Shown here: piece after piece, positions 44,883-56,420 of the stretch
How positions within the stretch are numbered: position 1 is the stretch's first letter
How the letters are laid out: each line of letters starts with the position of its first letter
Origin: Limnohabitans curvus
GTDB taxonomy: Bacteria > Pseudomonadota > Gammaproteobacteria > Burkholderiales > Burkholderiaceae_C
Assembly: GCF_003063475.1 (NCBI RefSeq)
Contig: NZ_NESP01000001.1
Coordinates: 2,108,001 to 2,172,000 of the forward strand
DNA: 64,000 nucleotides
Reading direction: 5' to 3'
The notes under the pieces: generated by a model
The model's input: only the letters and a program-made list of their open reading frames with translations
What the model was told of the DNA's origin: nothing
Database searches by the model: none
Program-made: the position numbers and the translations under genes

Positions 44883-45950
44883 ATGACTTTTCCTCTCGTT
44901 CAGCTGGGCACCAGCGATTTGCACGTCACACCCATTTGCTTGGGCACCATGACCTTTGGTGAGCAAGTCAACGAAGCCGATTCACATGCCATCCTCGACC
45001 ACTCGCTGGCGCGTGGTGTGAATTTCATCGACACCGCCGAGATGTATTCGGTGCCGCCTAAGGCCGAGACCTGTGGCCACACCGAAACCATCATTGGCAA
45101 CTGGTTTGCCAAGAACCCAGGCGCGCGTCAAAAACTGGTGGTGGCCACCAAAGTGGCAGGCCCGTCACGCGGGATGCCTTGGATTCGCGACCACATGGGT
45201 TTGACCGTGAAAGATTTCGTCACTTCGTGCGAAGGCAGCTTGCGCCGCTTGCAAACCGATGTGATTGACCTCTACCAAATTCACTGGCCCGAGCGCCATG
45301 TGCCTGCTTTTGGCGGTGTGTATTACGACCCCCAAAAAGAAACGTCTGAGACGTCCATTCATGCCCAGCTCGAAGCGCTGGCGCAGTTGGTGAAGGCGGG
45401 CAAAGTGCGCCACGTGGGCTTGTCCAACGAAACGCCGTATGGCGTGCATGAGTTTGTGCGCTTGGCCGAGCAGCACGGCTTGCCACGCGTGGCCACCACA
45501 CAAAATCCGTATTGCCTGATCAACCGCACGTATGAAAACGGTTTGGATGAAACCTGCCACCGCTTGAATGTGTCGTTGCTGGCCTATTCGCCGCTGGGCT
45601 TTGGTTTGCTGACTGGCAAGTACGACGCCAGCGGCATCACTGGCCCAGACGCACCCAAAGGCGCACGCATCTCTGGCTATGAAAGCGTGCGCAAGCAACG
45701 CTGGGGTCGTCCTGAGTCGTTGGTGGCGGCACGCCGCTACAACGCATTGGCGCAAGAAAATGGCATGACGCCCACGCAAATGGCGCTGGCGTTTTGTTAC
45801 ACCAAGTGGCAAGTGGCCAGCACCATCATTGGTGTGACGTCGCTCGCGCAACTCGATGCCGATTTGGACGCATGGGGCACCACTTTGTCGCCCGAAGTGT
45901 TGGCCGCGATCGATGCGATTCGTTGGGAAATGCGCGACCCTGCGCAATAA
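44883..45950 (+). CDS. Aldo/keto reductase, Tas-like
   Basis: NADPH-linked oxidoreductase of 355 residues in the Tas/YajO branch. The catalytic region FIDTAEMYSVPPKAETCGHTE contains the Asp-Tyr pair, with Lys in VVATKVAGPSRGMPWIRDH and His in QIHWPERHVPAFG. ATG 44883 has GGAG at a good distance; a longer in-frame start at 44862 lacks one. It precedes plsY by 12 bases. Confidence 0.85.
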   Translation: MTFPLVQLGTSDLHVTPICLGTMTFGEQVNEADSHAILDHSLARGVNFIDTAEMYSVPPKAETCGHTETIIGNWFAKNPGARQKLVVATKVAGPSRGMPWIRDHMGLTVKDFVTSCEGSLRRLQTDVIDLYQIHWPERHVPAFGGVYYDPQKETSETSIHAQLEALAQLVKAGKVRHVGLSNETPYGVHEFVRLAEQHGLPRVATTQNPYCLINRTYENGLDETCHRLNVSLLAYSPLGFGLLTGKYDASGITGPDAPKGARISGYESVRKQRWGRPESLVAARRYNALAQENGMTPTQMALAFCYTKWQVASTIIGVTSLAQLDADLDAWGTTLSPEVLAAIDAIRWEMRDPAQ

Positions 45951-45962
45951 AAGGAAAGATAG

Positions 45963-46604
45963 ATGTTTGCTGATTCTTCTGTGGTGGTGTTGCTCACCTT
46001 GGGCGCGTATTTGGTGGGCTCCTTGTCCTTCGCGGTCATCGTGAGCCGCCTGATGGGCTTGGACGATCCACGCACCTATGGCAGTCAAAACCCAGGCGCC
46101 ACCAACGTGCTGCGTTCGGGCAACAAACAAGCGGCCGTGGCCACTTTGTTGTTTGATGCGCTCAAGGGCTACTTCCCTGTGTTGCTGGTCAAGTTGTATG
46201 GCCCAACTTTTGGCTTGGACGACCGGGCGGTGGCTTTGGTGGCCATCTCGGCATTCATTGGCCACTTGTGGCCTGTGTTCTTTGCCTTCAAAGGTGGCAA
46301 GGGCGTGGCCACAGCCGCTGGTATTTTGTTTGGTGTAGAGCCCTTGCTCGGCGCTGCGGTGATGGGCACATGGCTGATCGTGGCGTTTTTCTTTCGTTAC
46401 TCGTCACTGGCCGCTTTGGCGGCATCGCTGTTTGCACCGGCCTACTATTTGTTTGGCAATCAAATTGCATGGCAGACCAGCGACGCAGAGTTGTTGGCCG
46501 TGGCGGTGATGAGCGCTTTGCTACTGATGCGTCACAAAGACAACATCGCTCGCTTGGTGTCTGGTCAAGAGACCAAGATTGGCGCGAAAAAAGACGCGTC
46601 TTAG
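45963..46604 (+). CDS. plsY: Acyl-phosphate:glycerol-3-phosphate acyltransferase PlsY
   Basis: Membrane enzyme that adds the first acyl chain to glycerol-3-phosphate from acyl-phosphate. The 213-residue protein has about five helices and all three PlsY loop motifs: [16 protein letters not shown], then FKGGKGVAT, and a last one near FFRYSSLAA. It is followed by the convergent yajQ gene, with which it overlaps by 4 bases at the stop codons. Confidence 0.92.
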   Translation: MFADSSVVVLLTLGAYLVGSLSFAVIVSRLMGLDDPRTYGSQNPGATNVLRSGNKQAAVATLLFDALKGYFPVLLVKLYGPTFGLDDRAVALVAISAFIGHLWPVFFAFKGGKGVATAAGILFGVEPLLGAAVMGTWLIVAFFFRYSSLAALAASLFAPAYYLFGNQIAWQTSDAELLAVAVMSALLLMRHKDNIARLVSGQETKIGAKKDAS

Positions 46605-47086
46605 TCGCGGAAGTTGTTGAACGACAAAGGCAAGTCGGTCATGTCTTTGCGAATCAAGGCCATGGCGGCTTGCAGGTCGTCGCGCTTGGTGCCGCTGACG
46701 CGCACGGCGTCGCCCTGAATGGCGGCTTGCACCTTGATCTTGCTGTCTTTGAGCAAGCGCTGAATTTTCTTGGACACTTCGGTTTCGATGCCGTTGCGGA
46801 TTTTGATGACTTGCTTGACCTTGTCGCCGCCCACTTTTTGCACATCGCCTTTGTCGAGGAAGCGCACGTCCACTTCGCGCTTGGTCAGTTTGTTGCGCAA
46901 CACGTCTTCGACTTGCACCAACTGAAAGTCGGCATCGCCAAACATGGTGATCTCTTTGTCTTTGAGTTCAACGGCAGCAGACGTGCCTTTGAAGTCAAAG
47001 CGTGTGGCGATTTCTTTGGCCGTGTTTTCAACGGCGTTTTTAACTTCGACCAAATTGGGTTCGAGGACGGTGTCAAAAGAAGGCAT
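46601..47086 (-). CDS. yajQ: YajQ-family nucleotide-binding protein
   Basis: A 161-residue member of the UPF0234/YajQ family, RNA or nucleotide binding; relatives in Xanthomonas bind cyclic di-GMP. Diagnostic words are [20 protein letters not shown] at the start, RFDFKGTSA, and [17 protein letters not shown] near the end. Divergent from murB over 39 bases, which must hold both promoters. Confidence 0.9.
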   Translation of the reverse strand: MPSFDTVLEPNLVEVKNAVENTAKEIATRFDFKGTSAAVELKDKEITMFGDADFQLVQVEDVLRNKLTKREVDVRFLDKGDVQKVGGDKVKQVIKIRNGIETEVSKKIQRLLKDSKIKVQAAIQGDAVRVSGTKRDDLQAAMALIRKDMTDLPLSFNNFRD

Positions 47087-47125
47087 GGCAGTCGGCTTTC
47101 AAATTCAGAATGAGACAATTGTCCT

Positions 47126-48178
47126 ATGTTAGTGGAACCCAACACCCCCCTTCAAGCGCACAACAGCTTTGGCATTTCAGCCAAAGCCCTGCAACTGGTG
47201 CGCGTGCGCACCGAGGCCGATGTGCAAGCCGTGCTGGCCGATGCAGCCTTGCGCGATGTGCCTAAGTTTGTGCTGGGCGGCGGCAGCAACATTGTGCTGA
47301 CGGGCGATGTGAAGCCCTTGGTGCTGAAGGTGGAAATCAAAGGCATGCGCTTGGTCGAAGAGACCGACAAGGCTTGGGTGGTCGAAGCCGCCGCTGGCGA
47401 AAAGTGGCATGACTTGGTGGCTTGGACACTGGACAACGGCTGGCCCGGTCTAGAAAACATGGCGCTCATCCCCGGCAGCGTGGGCGCATCACCCGTGCAA
47501 AACATTGGCGCGTATGGCGTAGAGCTGCAAGACCGGTTTCATTCGTTGGACGCCATTGACCTGACCACCGGCCAAACTTTCAGCCTTGATGCTGCGCAAT
47601 GCGCGTTTGGCTACCGTGACTCGGTGTTCAAGCACGAGAGCAGTGGACAGAATGGCCTGGGCTTGGCAGGCAAAGCGCTCATCACCCGCGTGCGTTTTTT
47701 GCTGCGCAAAGATTGGAAGCCCGTGCTGGGCTACCTCGACCTCGAACGCAAAATGGCCGAGACCGGCATCAGCCAACCCACGGCCCAGCAAATCTTTGAA
47801 TGGGTCTGTGCCATTCGCCAAGCCAAGCTGCCAGACCCAGCGATCATTGGCAACGCCGGCAGCTTCTTCAAAAACCCCACCGTCACGCAGGACCAGTGCG
47901 ACGACATCATCGCGCGCGAGCCCAAGGTGGTTCACTACCTGTTAGACGATGGCCGGATCAAACTGGCGGCAGGCTGGCTGATCGACGCTTGCGGGTGGAA
48001 AGGCAAAACCGTGGGCAATGCCGGCGTGTACGACAAACAAGCCTTGGTGTTGGTCAACGTCGGTGGCAAAGAGCACCCCTGTACAGGCGGCGAGGTAATG
48101 ACCTTGGCAAAAGCCATTCAAACCAGCGTGTACGAGCGTTTTGGCATTCGCCTAGAACCAGAACCCGTCGTGGTTTAA
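47126..48178 (+). CDS. murB: UDP-N-acetylenolpyruvoylglucosamine reductase MurB
   Basis: FAD enzyme of peptidoglycan precursor synthesis, reducing UDP-GlcNAc-enolpyruvate to UDP-MurNAc. The 350-residue length matches the type I (E. coli-like) MurB. FAD-binding GGGSNIVLTGD near 52, PGSVGASPVQNIGAYGVE near 116, catalytic region NAGSFFKNP with Ser, and final LEPEP with Glu are all present. Its end is closed by a terminator shared with argG. Confidence 0.93.
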   Translation: MLVEPNTPLQAHNSFGISAKALQLVRVRTEADVQAVLADAALRDVPKFVLGGGSNIVLTGDVKPLVLKVEIKGMRLVEETDKAWVVEAAAGEKWHDLVAWTLDNGWPGLENMALIPGSVGASPVQNIGAYGVELQDRFHSLDAIDLTTGQTFSLDAAQCAFGYRDSVFKHESSGQNGLGLAGKALITRVRFLLRKDWKPVLGYLDLERKMAETGISQPTAQQIFEWVCAIRQAKLPDPAIIGNAGSFFKNPTVTQDQCDDIIAREPKVVHYLLDDGRIKLAAGWLIDACGWKGKTVGNAGVYDKQALVLVNVGGKEHPCTGGEVMTLAKAIQTSVYERFGIRLEPEPVVV

Positions 48179-48241
48179 GTCACAAAAATACCAACCGAAG
48201 GCGCAGCGTATGCCGTCATGTGCCTTCAGCGAGAGAAGTGC

Positions 48242-48275
48242 AATAAAAAAGCGACCCGAAGGTCGCTTTTTTATT
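48242..48275. terminator. Bidirectional terminator between murB and argG
   Basis: AAAAAAGCGACC and GGTCGCTTTTTT with a CGAA tetraloop. It is A/T symmetrical, so it serves both convergent transcripts. Confidence 0.9.
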
Positions 48276-48290
48276 GGCGCAAAGAAGGCT

Positions 48291-49971
<1,681 letters not shown>

Positions 49972-50026
49972 GGTGTGCGTATCAGTAGGAATTGCAAAAC
50001 CATAGATTTTAGGTGACCCAAAACGA

Positions 50027-50051
50027 CAAAAGCCGCGGAGCGCGGCTTTTG
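50027..50051. terminator. Terminator between glycine-zipper gene and ppnP
   Basis: AAAAGCCGCG and CGCGGCTTTT arms with a three-base loop. It follows the leftward glycine-zipper gene and precedes ppnP. Confidence 0.8.
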
Positions 50052-50087
50052 CTTGCAATCAGCGCCCGAAGTGACGCATGGACGGGT

Positions 50088-50630
50088 TTAGTAGCGAGGT
50101 GCAGAGCCTGCTGGTGGCACACCATAGCTAGTGTTGGCGGGCGTTGTGGGGGCCATCGGGGTGATTTGCAAGCGCACGGTAGGGCCTGGGTCTTGTGGCA
50201 TTTGCACGGTGTATTGTTTGCCGGCAAACTCATAAATCACGTTGTAAGCCATGGTGCGGTTCTCGTAAAACATTTGCTGGCTGCAGTTTTGAACGTTTTT
50301 CACTTCAGGTGTACCTGGGCCTTCGATGTTGTCACCCAAAATAGCGCCGCCAAAGAGGCCCGCCATGGTGGCCAAAGCGCGGCCAGAGCCGTTGCCGATT
50401 TGGTTACCAATTGCGCCACCGGCGATGGCACCCATCGCAGCACCTGCGCCAGACTTTTGACCACCGGTGACCACTTGTTGGTTGTTACACACTTGGCGTG
50501 GCACAGCTACTTGTTGAATGATGGGCGTGCTGGAGATAACTTTGCCAACTTCTTGGGCTTGCACAGAGGCAGAGGCCAACACAGCCATCAGCCCGGCGAG
50601 CAATGTGGTTTGAATCGTGATCTTTTTCAT
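50088..50630 (-). CDS. Exported glycine-zipper 2TM-domain protein
   Basis: A 180-residue cell-envelope protein. Signal peptide at residues 1-26 (ends SVQAQ). A glycine-zipper segment GAGAAMGAIAGGAIGNQIG through FGGAILGDNIEG (about residues 60-100) is typical of SlyB/Rickettsia 17-kDa-like surface proteins. The C-terminal part contains NRTMAYNVIYEFAGKQYTVQ, a beta-rich region, and a Pro/Thr-rich tail. Its function is not known; relatives influence envelope integrity. Confidence 0.75.
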   Translation of the reverse strand: MKKITIQTTLLAGLMAVLASASVQAQEVGKVISSTPIIQQVAVPRQVCNNQQVVTGGQKSGAGAAMGAIAGGAIGNQIGNGSGRALATMAGLFGGAILGDNIEGPGTPEVKNVQNCSQQMFYENRTMAYNVIYEFAGKQYTVQMPQDPGPTVRLQITPMAPTTPANTSYGVPPAGSAPRY

Positions 50631-50717
50631 GGGAAATCCCTTTTTTAACTTGGCAGAAGTGTAGTGCTTGGTTTGTTTTTATCTGTAAAGCGTGGGTAAA
50701 ACCTGCGCTGAATGGAC

Positions 50718-51077
50718 TTAGCCTACAACGCGCGCCCAAGCCTCAGGGTTGACGCCCACGATGACGGTTGCACCTTTGACCACCACGGGGCGCTTGATGA
50801 CGCTGGCGTGTTCCAGCATCAAGGCGCGGGCTGATGCGTTGTCCACCACGCTGGCTTGGAGTGCAGGGTCCAGCTTGCGCCAAGTCGTGCCTTTGCGGTT
50901 GACCAACACGTCCCAGCTCACGTGTTGGAGCCACAGGTCTACGGCTTCGGGCGGTACGCCTTGTTTTTTGAAATCGTGAAACACATAGTCCACGCCATGG
51001 TCGGTCAGCCACACACGGGCTTTTTTGACACTGTCGCAGTTGGGAATGCCATAAACGGTGATGGTTGTTTTGCTCAT
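50718..51077 (-). CDS. ArsC/Spx-family reductase-like protein (YffB type)
   Basis: A 119-residue thioredoxin-fold protein. The N-terminus TVYGIPNCDSVKKARVWL has one active-site Cys followed by Asp-Ser-Val, and KRPVVVKGATVIVGV near the end is the typical glutaredoxin-like Pro loop. This pattern fits the YffB branch of the ArsC family, which is not arsenate-specific. ATG 51077 is the family start. It is divergent from folC. Confidence 0.8.
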   Translation of the reverse strand: MSKTTITVYGIPNCDSVKKARVWLTDHGVDYVFHDFKKQGVPPEAVDLWLQHVSWDVLVNRKGTTWRKLDPALQASVVDNASARALMLEHASVIKRPVVVKGATVIVGVNPEAWARVVG

Positions 51078-51132
51078 AGGGTGAATCATGCCGCAAACCC
51101 AATGGCCTGCAGCGGTGGGCGACAATCGAACG

Positions 51133-52431
51133 ATGAATTCACTCGATAGCTGGCTCGCGCATTGCGAGCGTTTGCACCCCAAAAACATCGACATGGGCCT
51201 AGAGCGCGTGCGCACTGTGGCCGAGCGCATGGCGCTCAAGTTTGATTGCCCCGTCATCACCGTGGCGGGCACCAACGGCAAGGGCTCGACCTGTGCGATG
51301 TTGGAAGCCTGTTTGCTTGAAGCGGGTTATCGCCCCAGCGTGTACACCTCGCCGCATTTGGTGCATTTCCAAGAACGCTGCCGCGTGCATGGCGAAACCG
51401 TGCAGCCTGACGACTTGCTGCCACATTTTGAAAAAGTAGAAGCCGCTCGCACCCAAGGCGGTGAGGTGTCGCTCACTTACTTCGAGTTCACCACCTTGGC
51501 GATTTTGAGTTTGATGGCCTCATCACCCATTGACGTGGCCATCCTCGAAGTGGGCTTGGGTGGTCGTTTAGACGCAGTCAATGTGATTGAGCCCACATGT
51601 TCCATCATCACCAGCGTCGACTTGGACCACATGGATTTTTTGGGTCATGACCGCGAAACCATTGGCCGCGAGAAGGCGGGCATCATGCGCACGGGCCGCC
51701 CCGTCATCGTGAGCGACCCCGTGCCGCCGCAAAGCGTGATTGACCACGCCACCGAAATTGGCGCAGACCTGTGGCTGTTTGGCCGTGACTTCAACTTCAC
51801 GGGCGATAAGCAGCAGTGGGGCTGGGCAGGGCGTGGCCGTCGTTACAGCGGCTTGGCGTATCCCGCGCTGCGTGGTGCCAACCAGTTGGTCAATGCCAGC
51901 GGTGTGTTGGCCGCACTCGAGGCCTTGCGTAGCGAGATGCCCGTGACGGCGCAAGCGATTCGCAATGGTTTGGCCATGGTCGAGCTGCCTGGACGTTTTC
52001 AAATCGTGCCGGGCCAGCCGGCCTTGGTGTTTGACGTGGCGCACAACGCCCACGCCGTGGCGGCACTCACTGAAAACCTCGATGCCATGGGCTTTTATCC
52101 CACCACCCACGTCGTATTTGGTGCGATGGCAGACAAAGACGTGGCACCCATGCTGGCGCGTGTGGGCCCCTTGGTGGACCGTTGGTACTTTTGCGATTTG
52201 CCCACTGAGCGTGCTGCCAAAGCCACTCAGTTGCAAGACGTTTGGCAAGCGGGCAACGCACGCAAAGATGTTCAATCCAGCACCCACGCCAACCCCCAAG
52301 CCGCGCTGGACGCGGCCGTGGCTGCGGCAGACCCCGCTGATAGAATCGTGGTCTTCGGATCGTTCTTCACGGTCGGGGGGATTTTGGCGAATGGCATCCC
52401 CCGTTTAGACGCCCCACATTTGAGCTCCTGA
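51133..52431 (+). CDS. folC: Bifunctional dihydrofolate/folylpolyglutamate synthase FolC
   Basis: Adds glutamate to dihydropteroate and then to folates. The 432-residue Mur-ligase-like protein has the P-loop AGTNGKGSTCAML (about residues 46-58), VGLGGRLDAVNVI near 142, and VFDVAHNAHAVAAL near 300. ATG 51133 (MNSLDSW) is the family start; an upstream in-frame ATG at 51088 is less likely. It heads the conserved folC-dedD-cvpA-purF group. Confidence 0.92.
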   Translation: MNSLDSWLAHCERLHPKNIDMGLERVRTVAERMALKFDCPVITVAGTNGKGSTCAMLEACLLEAGYRPSVYTSPHLVHFQERCRVHGETVQPDDLLPHFEKVEAARTQGGEVSLTYFEFTTLAILSLMASSPIDVAILEVGLGGRLDAVNVIEPTCSIITSVDLDHMDFLGHDRETIGREKAGIMRTGRPVIVSDPVPPQSVIDHATEIGADLWLFGRDFNFTGDKQQWGWAGRGRRYSGLAYPALRGANQLVNASGVLAALEALRSEMPVTAQAIRNGLAMVELPGRFQIVPGQPALVFDVAHNAHAVAALTENLDAMGFYPTTHVVFGAMADKDVAPMLARVGPLVDRWYFCDLPTERAAKATQLQDVWQAGNARKDVQSSTHANPQAALDAAVAAADPADRIVVFGSFFTVGGILANGIPRLDAPHLSS

Positions 52432-52443
52432 GACCCCATTCAC

Positions 52444-53172
52444 ATGGCTTTTTTCAAGTTTCGATTGCCTGGTCAAGCTACCAGTGAGCCCCAAGGCAAC
52501 ACCAGCAATTCTCCCGCCGAGAGCGTAGATGCCATGCGTCGCCGCGCCCGCCACCGTTTGATTGGCGCTTCGGTGTTGGTCGTGTTGGGTGTAGTCGGTT
52601 TCCCCTTGCTGTTTGACACCCAGCCGCGCCCTGTGTCGGTGGACATTGCGGTCGATATTCCAGACCGCGCGACCGCCAAGCCTTTGGTGGATACATCGAC
52701 GCCCAAACCTTTGTCGGCTGCGGCGGGTTTAGATGCCAAAGAGGAAGTGGTGCCTGACACCAAACCCGAACCCAAGGCAGAAGCAAAGCCGAAGCCAGAA
52801 GCAGCTGTGGCGGCTGCCGCTGCGGTGGCTGCTGTGGTGCCCAAAGCTGAAACCAAGCCCGAGCCTGCCAAGGTCGACACAAAGCCAGCTGCCAAGCCGG
52901 AAGTTAAACCAGACGCCAAGCCCAGCGATAGCAAGGACGCAGGGTCTCGCTTTGTGGTGCAAGCGGGTACGTTTTCAGACGAGAACAAGTTGCGCGAAGT
53001 GCGCAGTAAGCTTGAAAAAGCAGGCATCAGCACTTACACCCAAGTCATTGAGAGCAAAGAAGGTCGTCGGGTGCGCGTGCGCGTCGGACCATTCACCAGC
53101 CGCGATGAAGCCGACAAAGTGGCTCGCAAGATCAAGCAGTTGCAATTGCAACCGCAAGTCTTGACACTCTAA
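52444..53172 (+). CDS. dedD: SPOR-domain protein, DedD-like
   Basis: Divisome protein, 242 residues, that binds denuded septal peptidoglycan. A single membrane helix at about residues 36-58 follows a basic cytoplasmic N-terminus. A long Ala/Lys/Pro/Glu-rich linker (about 80-160) spans the periplasm. The SPOR domain occupies the last 80 residues, beginning RFVVQAGTFSDENKLREV and ending with RVRVGPFTSRDEADKVA. Position between folC and cvpA is as in E. coli. Confidence 0.88.
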   Translation: MAFFKFRLPGQATSEPQGNTSNSPAESVDAMRRRARHRLIGASVLVVLGVVGFPLLFDTQPRPVSVDIAVDIPDRATAKPLVDTSTPKPLSAAAGLDAKEEVVPDTKPEPKAEAKPKPEAAVAAAAAVAAVVPKAETKPEPAKVDTKPAAKPEVKPDAKPSDSKDAGSRFVVQAGTFSDENKLREVRSKLEKAGISTYTQVIESKEGRRVRVRVGPFTSRDEADKVARKIKQLQLQPQVLTL

Positions 53173-53179
53173 GCCCCAG

Positions 53180-53674
53180 ATGCAGACGTTTTCGGCCGTA
53201 GATTGGATTCTGCTGGCCGTTTTGGGCCTGTCGTTTCTGCTTGGCCTTTGGCGTGGCATTGTGCAAGAGGTGTTGTCACTGCTGGGTTGGGTGGCCGCGT
53301 TTTATGTGTCGCAGATGTACGCACCACTTGCCGCCGCTTGGCTACCCATGGCGGGCAGCAGCCAGATGTTGCGCTATGCCGCGGGCTTTGTGGTGGTGTT
53401 CATTGCAGTATTGGTGGCCACGGTGTTGGTCAGCTGGGTTGTGAAAAAGCTGGTGTCAGCGGTGGGCCTTGGGCCTTTAGACCGATTGCTTGGCAGCTTG
53501 TTTGGATTGATGCGCGGTGTGGTCATTTTGTTGGCCGTGACCGTGCTGGTGGGCATGACGCCCATGCGTGACACCGAAGCTTGGAAGCAAGCGCAGGGCA
53601 CGCAATGGTTGCAACAGTTTTTGCATGTGTTGAAGCCGGTGTTACCGGCTGATTTTGGAAAGTACCTCCCCTAA
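53180..53674 (+). CDS. cvpA: CvpA-family membrane protein
   Basis: A 164-residue inner-membrane protein with four helices. E. coli CvpA is needed for colicin V production and for resistance to bile stress. The N-terminal VDWILLAVLGLSFLLGLWRG is conserved, and the helix around residue 80 ends before a VSAVGLGPLDRLLGSLFGL loop. Its stop codon overlaps the purF start by one base, so purF is translated after it. Confidence 0.88.
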   Translation: MQTFSAVDWILLAVLGLSFLLGLWRGIVQEVLSLLGWVAAFYVSQMYAPLAAAWLPMAGSSQMLRYAAGFVVVFIAVLVATVLVSWVVKKLVSAVGLGPLDRLLGSLFGLMRGVVILLAVTVLVGMTPMRDTEAWKQAQGTQWLQQFLHVLKPVLPADFGKYLP

Positions 53675-55188
53675 TGTGTGGCATCGTCGGCGTTGCAAGC
53701 AACGCACCTGTGAACCAGTTGATTTATGACGCCTTGTTGCTCTTGCAGCACCGAGGCCAAGATGCCGCTGGCATCGTCACCCAGCTGGACCGTAAATTCT
53801 TCATGCACAAAGCCAAAGGCATGGTGCGTGATGTGTTTCGCACCCGCAACATGCGCGCCTTGCCTGGCAACAACGGTTTGGGCCAAGTGCGTTACCCCAC
53901 CGCAGGCAATGCGTTCAGCGAAGAAGAGGCCCAGCCTTTTTATGTGAACGCACCGTTTGGTTTGGTGTTGGTGCACAACGGCAACTTGACCAACGCGCAT
54001 GCGCTGAAGGCGGAGTTGTTCTCTGAAGACCACCGCCACATCAACACCGAGAGCGACTCTGAAGTCTTGCTCAACGTGCTCGCCCACGAGATTGACAAAG
54101 CCACGCGTGGCTTGCCGCTCAAGCCTGACGATGTGTTTGAGTCGGTGCGCCGTGTGCACCGCCGCATCCAAGGTTCGTATGCGGTCATTTCGATGATTGC
54201 AGGCCACGGCTTGTTGGCTTTCCGCGACCCCTTTGGCATTCGCCCTTTGTGCATTGGCCGTGGCGCGGATGGCACTTACATGGTGGCCAGCGAATCGGTG
54301 GCTTTGGATGGCACGGGTCATGTGTTTGAGCGCGACATCGCGCCGGGCGAAGCGGTGTTCATTGACTTGGCAGGCAAAGCGCATTTCATGCAATGTGCCG
54401 ATGCACCACAGCTCAAGCCCTGTATTTTTGAATACGTGTACTTGGCCCGTCCTGACTCCACGATGGATGGCATCTCTGTCTACCAAGCGCGTTTGAACTT
54501 GGGTGAGACCTTGGCCAAGCGCGTGGTGTCCATGGTGCCGCCAACCGACATTGACGTGATCATTCCGATCCCTGAATCCAGCCGCCCCAGCGCCACACAG
54601 CTGGCGCATTTGTTGGGTGTGCCTTACCGCGAAGGGTTTGTGAAAAACCGTTACGTGGGCCGCACCTTCATCATGCCGGGCCAAGGCGTGCGTAAAAAGT
54701 CCGTGCGCCAAAAGCTCAACGTGATTGCCAGCGAATTCAAAGGCCGCAACGTGCTGTTGGTGGATGACTCCATCGTGCGCGGCACCACCAGCAAAGAGAT
54801 TGTGCAAATGGCCCGTGATGCCGGTGCACGTAAGGTGTACTTGGCCAGTGCGGCGCCGCCTGTGCGCTTTCCTAACGTCTACGGCATCGACATGCCCACG
54901 CCCGAAGAGTTGGTGGCGCACAACCGCACCATCGACGAAGTGCGTGACCTCATTGGCTGCGACGCCTTGATTTACCAAGACGTCGACGCCATGAAGCAAG
55001 CCGTGCGTGCGGCCATGGCCAGCGATGCGCCTGCGCTTGACGGCTTTGATGCGTCGTGCTTTGACGGCGTGTATGTGACCGGCGATGTGTCTGCGGGCGA
55101 CATCGTGCGCTTGAATGAAAAACGTGTGGGCACAGAAGAGGGCGCCGAAGACAACTCGCGCCTCGCTTTGCCCAACCCATCGGAGTGA
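53674..55188 (+). CDS. purF: Amidophosphoribosyltransferase PurF
   Basis: First committed enzyme of purine synthesis, transferring ammonia from glutamine to PRPP. It has 504 residues. The N-terminal nucleophile Cys2 follows the initiator Met (MCGIVGVASNAPVNQL), and QHRGQDAAGI is the glutaminase loop. The PRPP-binding motif VLLVDDSIVRGTTSKEIV lies near residue 365. Directly downstream of cvpA and 7 bases upstream of metZ. Confidence 0.94.
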   Translation: MCGIVGVASNAPVNQLIYDALLLLQHRGQDAAGIVTQLDRKFFMHKAKGMVRDVFRTRNMRALPGNNGLGQVRYPTAGNAFSEEEAQPFYVNAPFGLVLVHNGNLTNAHALKAELFSEDHRHINTESDSEVLLNVLAHEIDKATRGLPLKPDDVFESVRRVHRRIQGSYAVISMIAGHGLLAFRDPFGIRPLCIGRGADGTYMVASESVALDGTGHVFERDIAPGEAVFIDLAGKAHFMQCADAPQLKPCIFEYVYLARPDSTMDGISVYQARLNLGETLAKRVVSMVPPTDIDVIIPIPESSRPSATQLAHLLGVPYREGFVKNRYVGRTFIMPGQGVRKKSVRQKLNVIASEFKGRNVLLVDDSIVRGTTSKEIVQMARDAGARKVYLASAAPPVRFPNVYGIDMPTPEELVAHNRTIDEVRDLIGCDALIYQDVDAMKQAVRAAMASDAPALDGFDASCFDGVYVTGDVSAGDIVRLNEKRVGTEEGAEDNSRLALPNPSE

Positions 55189-55195
55189 CTTCGGT

Positions 55196-56407
55196 ATGAG
55201 CCAGCATCCTTTGCCCCATGACCTGCATTTGGAAACTTTGGCCGTGCGTTTGGCCGCTGATCGCAGCCAGTATGGTGAAAACTCAGAAGCCCTGTACCTG
55301 ACCAGCGGTTATGTGCAGCCCTCGGCCGAAGCCTCGGCTCGCCGCTTTGCGGGCGACGAAGACGGTTACACCTATGGCCGCTCGGGCAACCCCACGGTGA
55401 GCAGTTTTGAAATGCGCTTGGCTGCCTTGGAAGGCAGCGAGGCTTGCTTGGCCACGTCGTCCGGCATGTCTGCCGTGATGCTGATGTTGTTCAGCTTGCT
55501 CAAAGCGGGTGACCATGTGGTGTATTCGCAGTCGATGTTTGGCTCGACCTTGAAGCTGATTGGCTCCGAGTTCGCACGCTTTGGCGTGGAGTCGACCGTG
55601 GTGCCGCAAACCGATTTGGCCGCTTGGAAAGCCGCCATTCGTCCCAATACGAAAATTTTGTTTGCCGAGACGCCCACCAACCCCTTGACCGAGGTGTGCG
55701 ACATCGCTGCCTTGGCCGACATGGCGCACAACGCGGGCGCTTTGCTGGCGGTCGACAACTGTTTTGCCACGCCTGTGTTGCAGCGCCCCATGGGCATGGG
55801 CGCAGACATCGTCATGCACTCGGGCACCAAGTATTTGGATGGCCAAGGCCGCGTGATGGCGGGCGCTTTGTGTGCCAGCGAAAAGCTCATCAAAGAAAAA
55901 TTGCTGCCTGTCATGAAAAACAGCGGCATGGTGTTGTCGCCCTTCAATGCATGGGTGGTGCTCAAAGGTTTGGAGACACTCGACATTCGCATGCGCGCGC
56001 AAAGCGCACGCGCACACGAGTTGGCCCAGTGGTTGGAGCAGCATCCTGCGGTGTCGCGCGTGTACTACCCAGGCTTGGCATCGCACCCGCAGCATGCCTT
56101 GTCGATGAAACAAATGTCGGGCATGGGCGGTGCGGTGTTGTCGTTTGATGTGAAGGCGGCTGACCCGCAGCAAGCTCGCACACGCGCCTTTCATGTGCTC
56201 GATAGCTTGCGCGTCCTGTCCCTTTGCACCAACTTGGGCGACACCAAAACTTTGCTCACACACCCCGCCAGCACGTCACACGGCAAGCTGTCGGAAGACC
56301 AACGCCAAGCCGCAGGCATTGGCCAAGGCATGATTCGCTTGGCCGCGGGTCTTGAGCACTTAGACGACATGAAGGTCGATCTATTGCGCGGCCTCGACAC
56401 CCTTTGA
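55196..56407 (+). CDS. metZ: O-succinylhomoserine sulfhydrylase MetZ
   Basis: PLP enzyme forming homocysteine from O-succinylhomoserine and sulfide. The 403-residue Cys/Met metabolism enzyme shows [17 protein letters not shown] near residue 62, [13 protein letters not shown] near 185, and the PLP-lysine motif [12 protein letters not shown] near 205. Start ATG 55196 follows purF closely. A cystathionine gamma-synthase label cannot be fully excluded without alignment, but the betaproteobacterial purF-metZ neighbourhood supports MetZ. Confidence 0.88.
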   Translation: MSQHPLPHDLHLETLAVRLAADRSQYGENSEALYLTSGYVQPSAEASARRFAGDEDGYTYGRSGNPTVSSFEMRLAALEGSEACLATSSGMSAVMLMLFSLLKAGDHVVYSQSMFGSTLKLIGSEFARFGVESTVVPQTDLAAWKAAIRPNTKILFAETPTNPLTEVCDIAALADMAHNAGALLAVDNCFATPVLQRPMGMGADIVMHSGTKYLDGQGRVMAGALCASEKLIKEKLLPVMKNSGMVLSPFNAWVVLKGLETLDIRMRAQSARAHELAQWLEQHPAVSRVYYPGLASHPQHALSMKQMSGMGGAVLSFDVKAADPQQARTRAFHVLDSLRVLSLCTNLGDTKTLLTHPASTSHGKLSEDQRQAAGIGQGMIRLAAGLEHLDDMKVDLLRGLDTL

Positions 56408-56420
56408 TTTTTCTTTCCGC

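Noticed and set aside
45165..46265. 366-residue open frame opposite the aldo/keto reductase and plsY
   Set aside because: It covers two genes with clear motifs and shows no domain of its own.
53671..54999. 442-residue open frame opposite purF
   Set aside because: Composition (His/Gln/Val rich) is that of a mirror frame in GC-rich DNA, and purF is fully supported.
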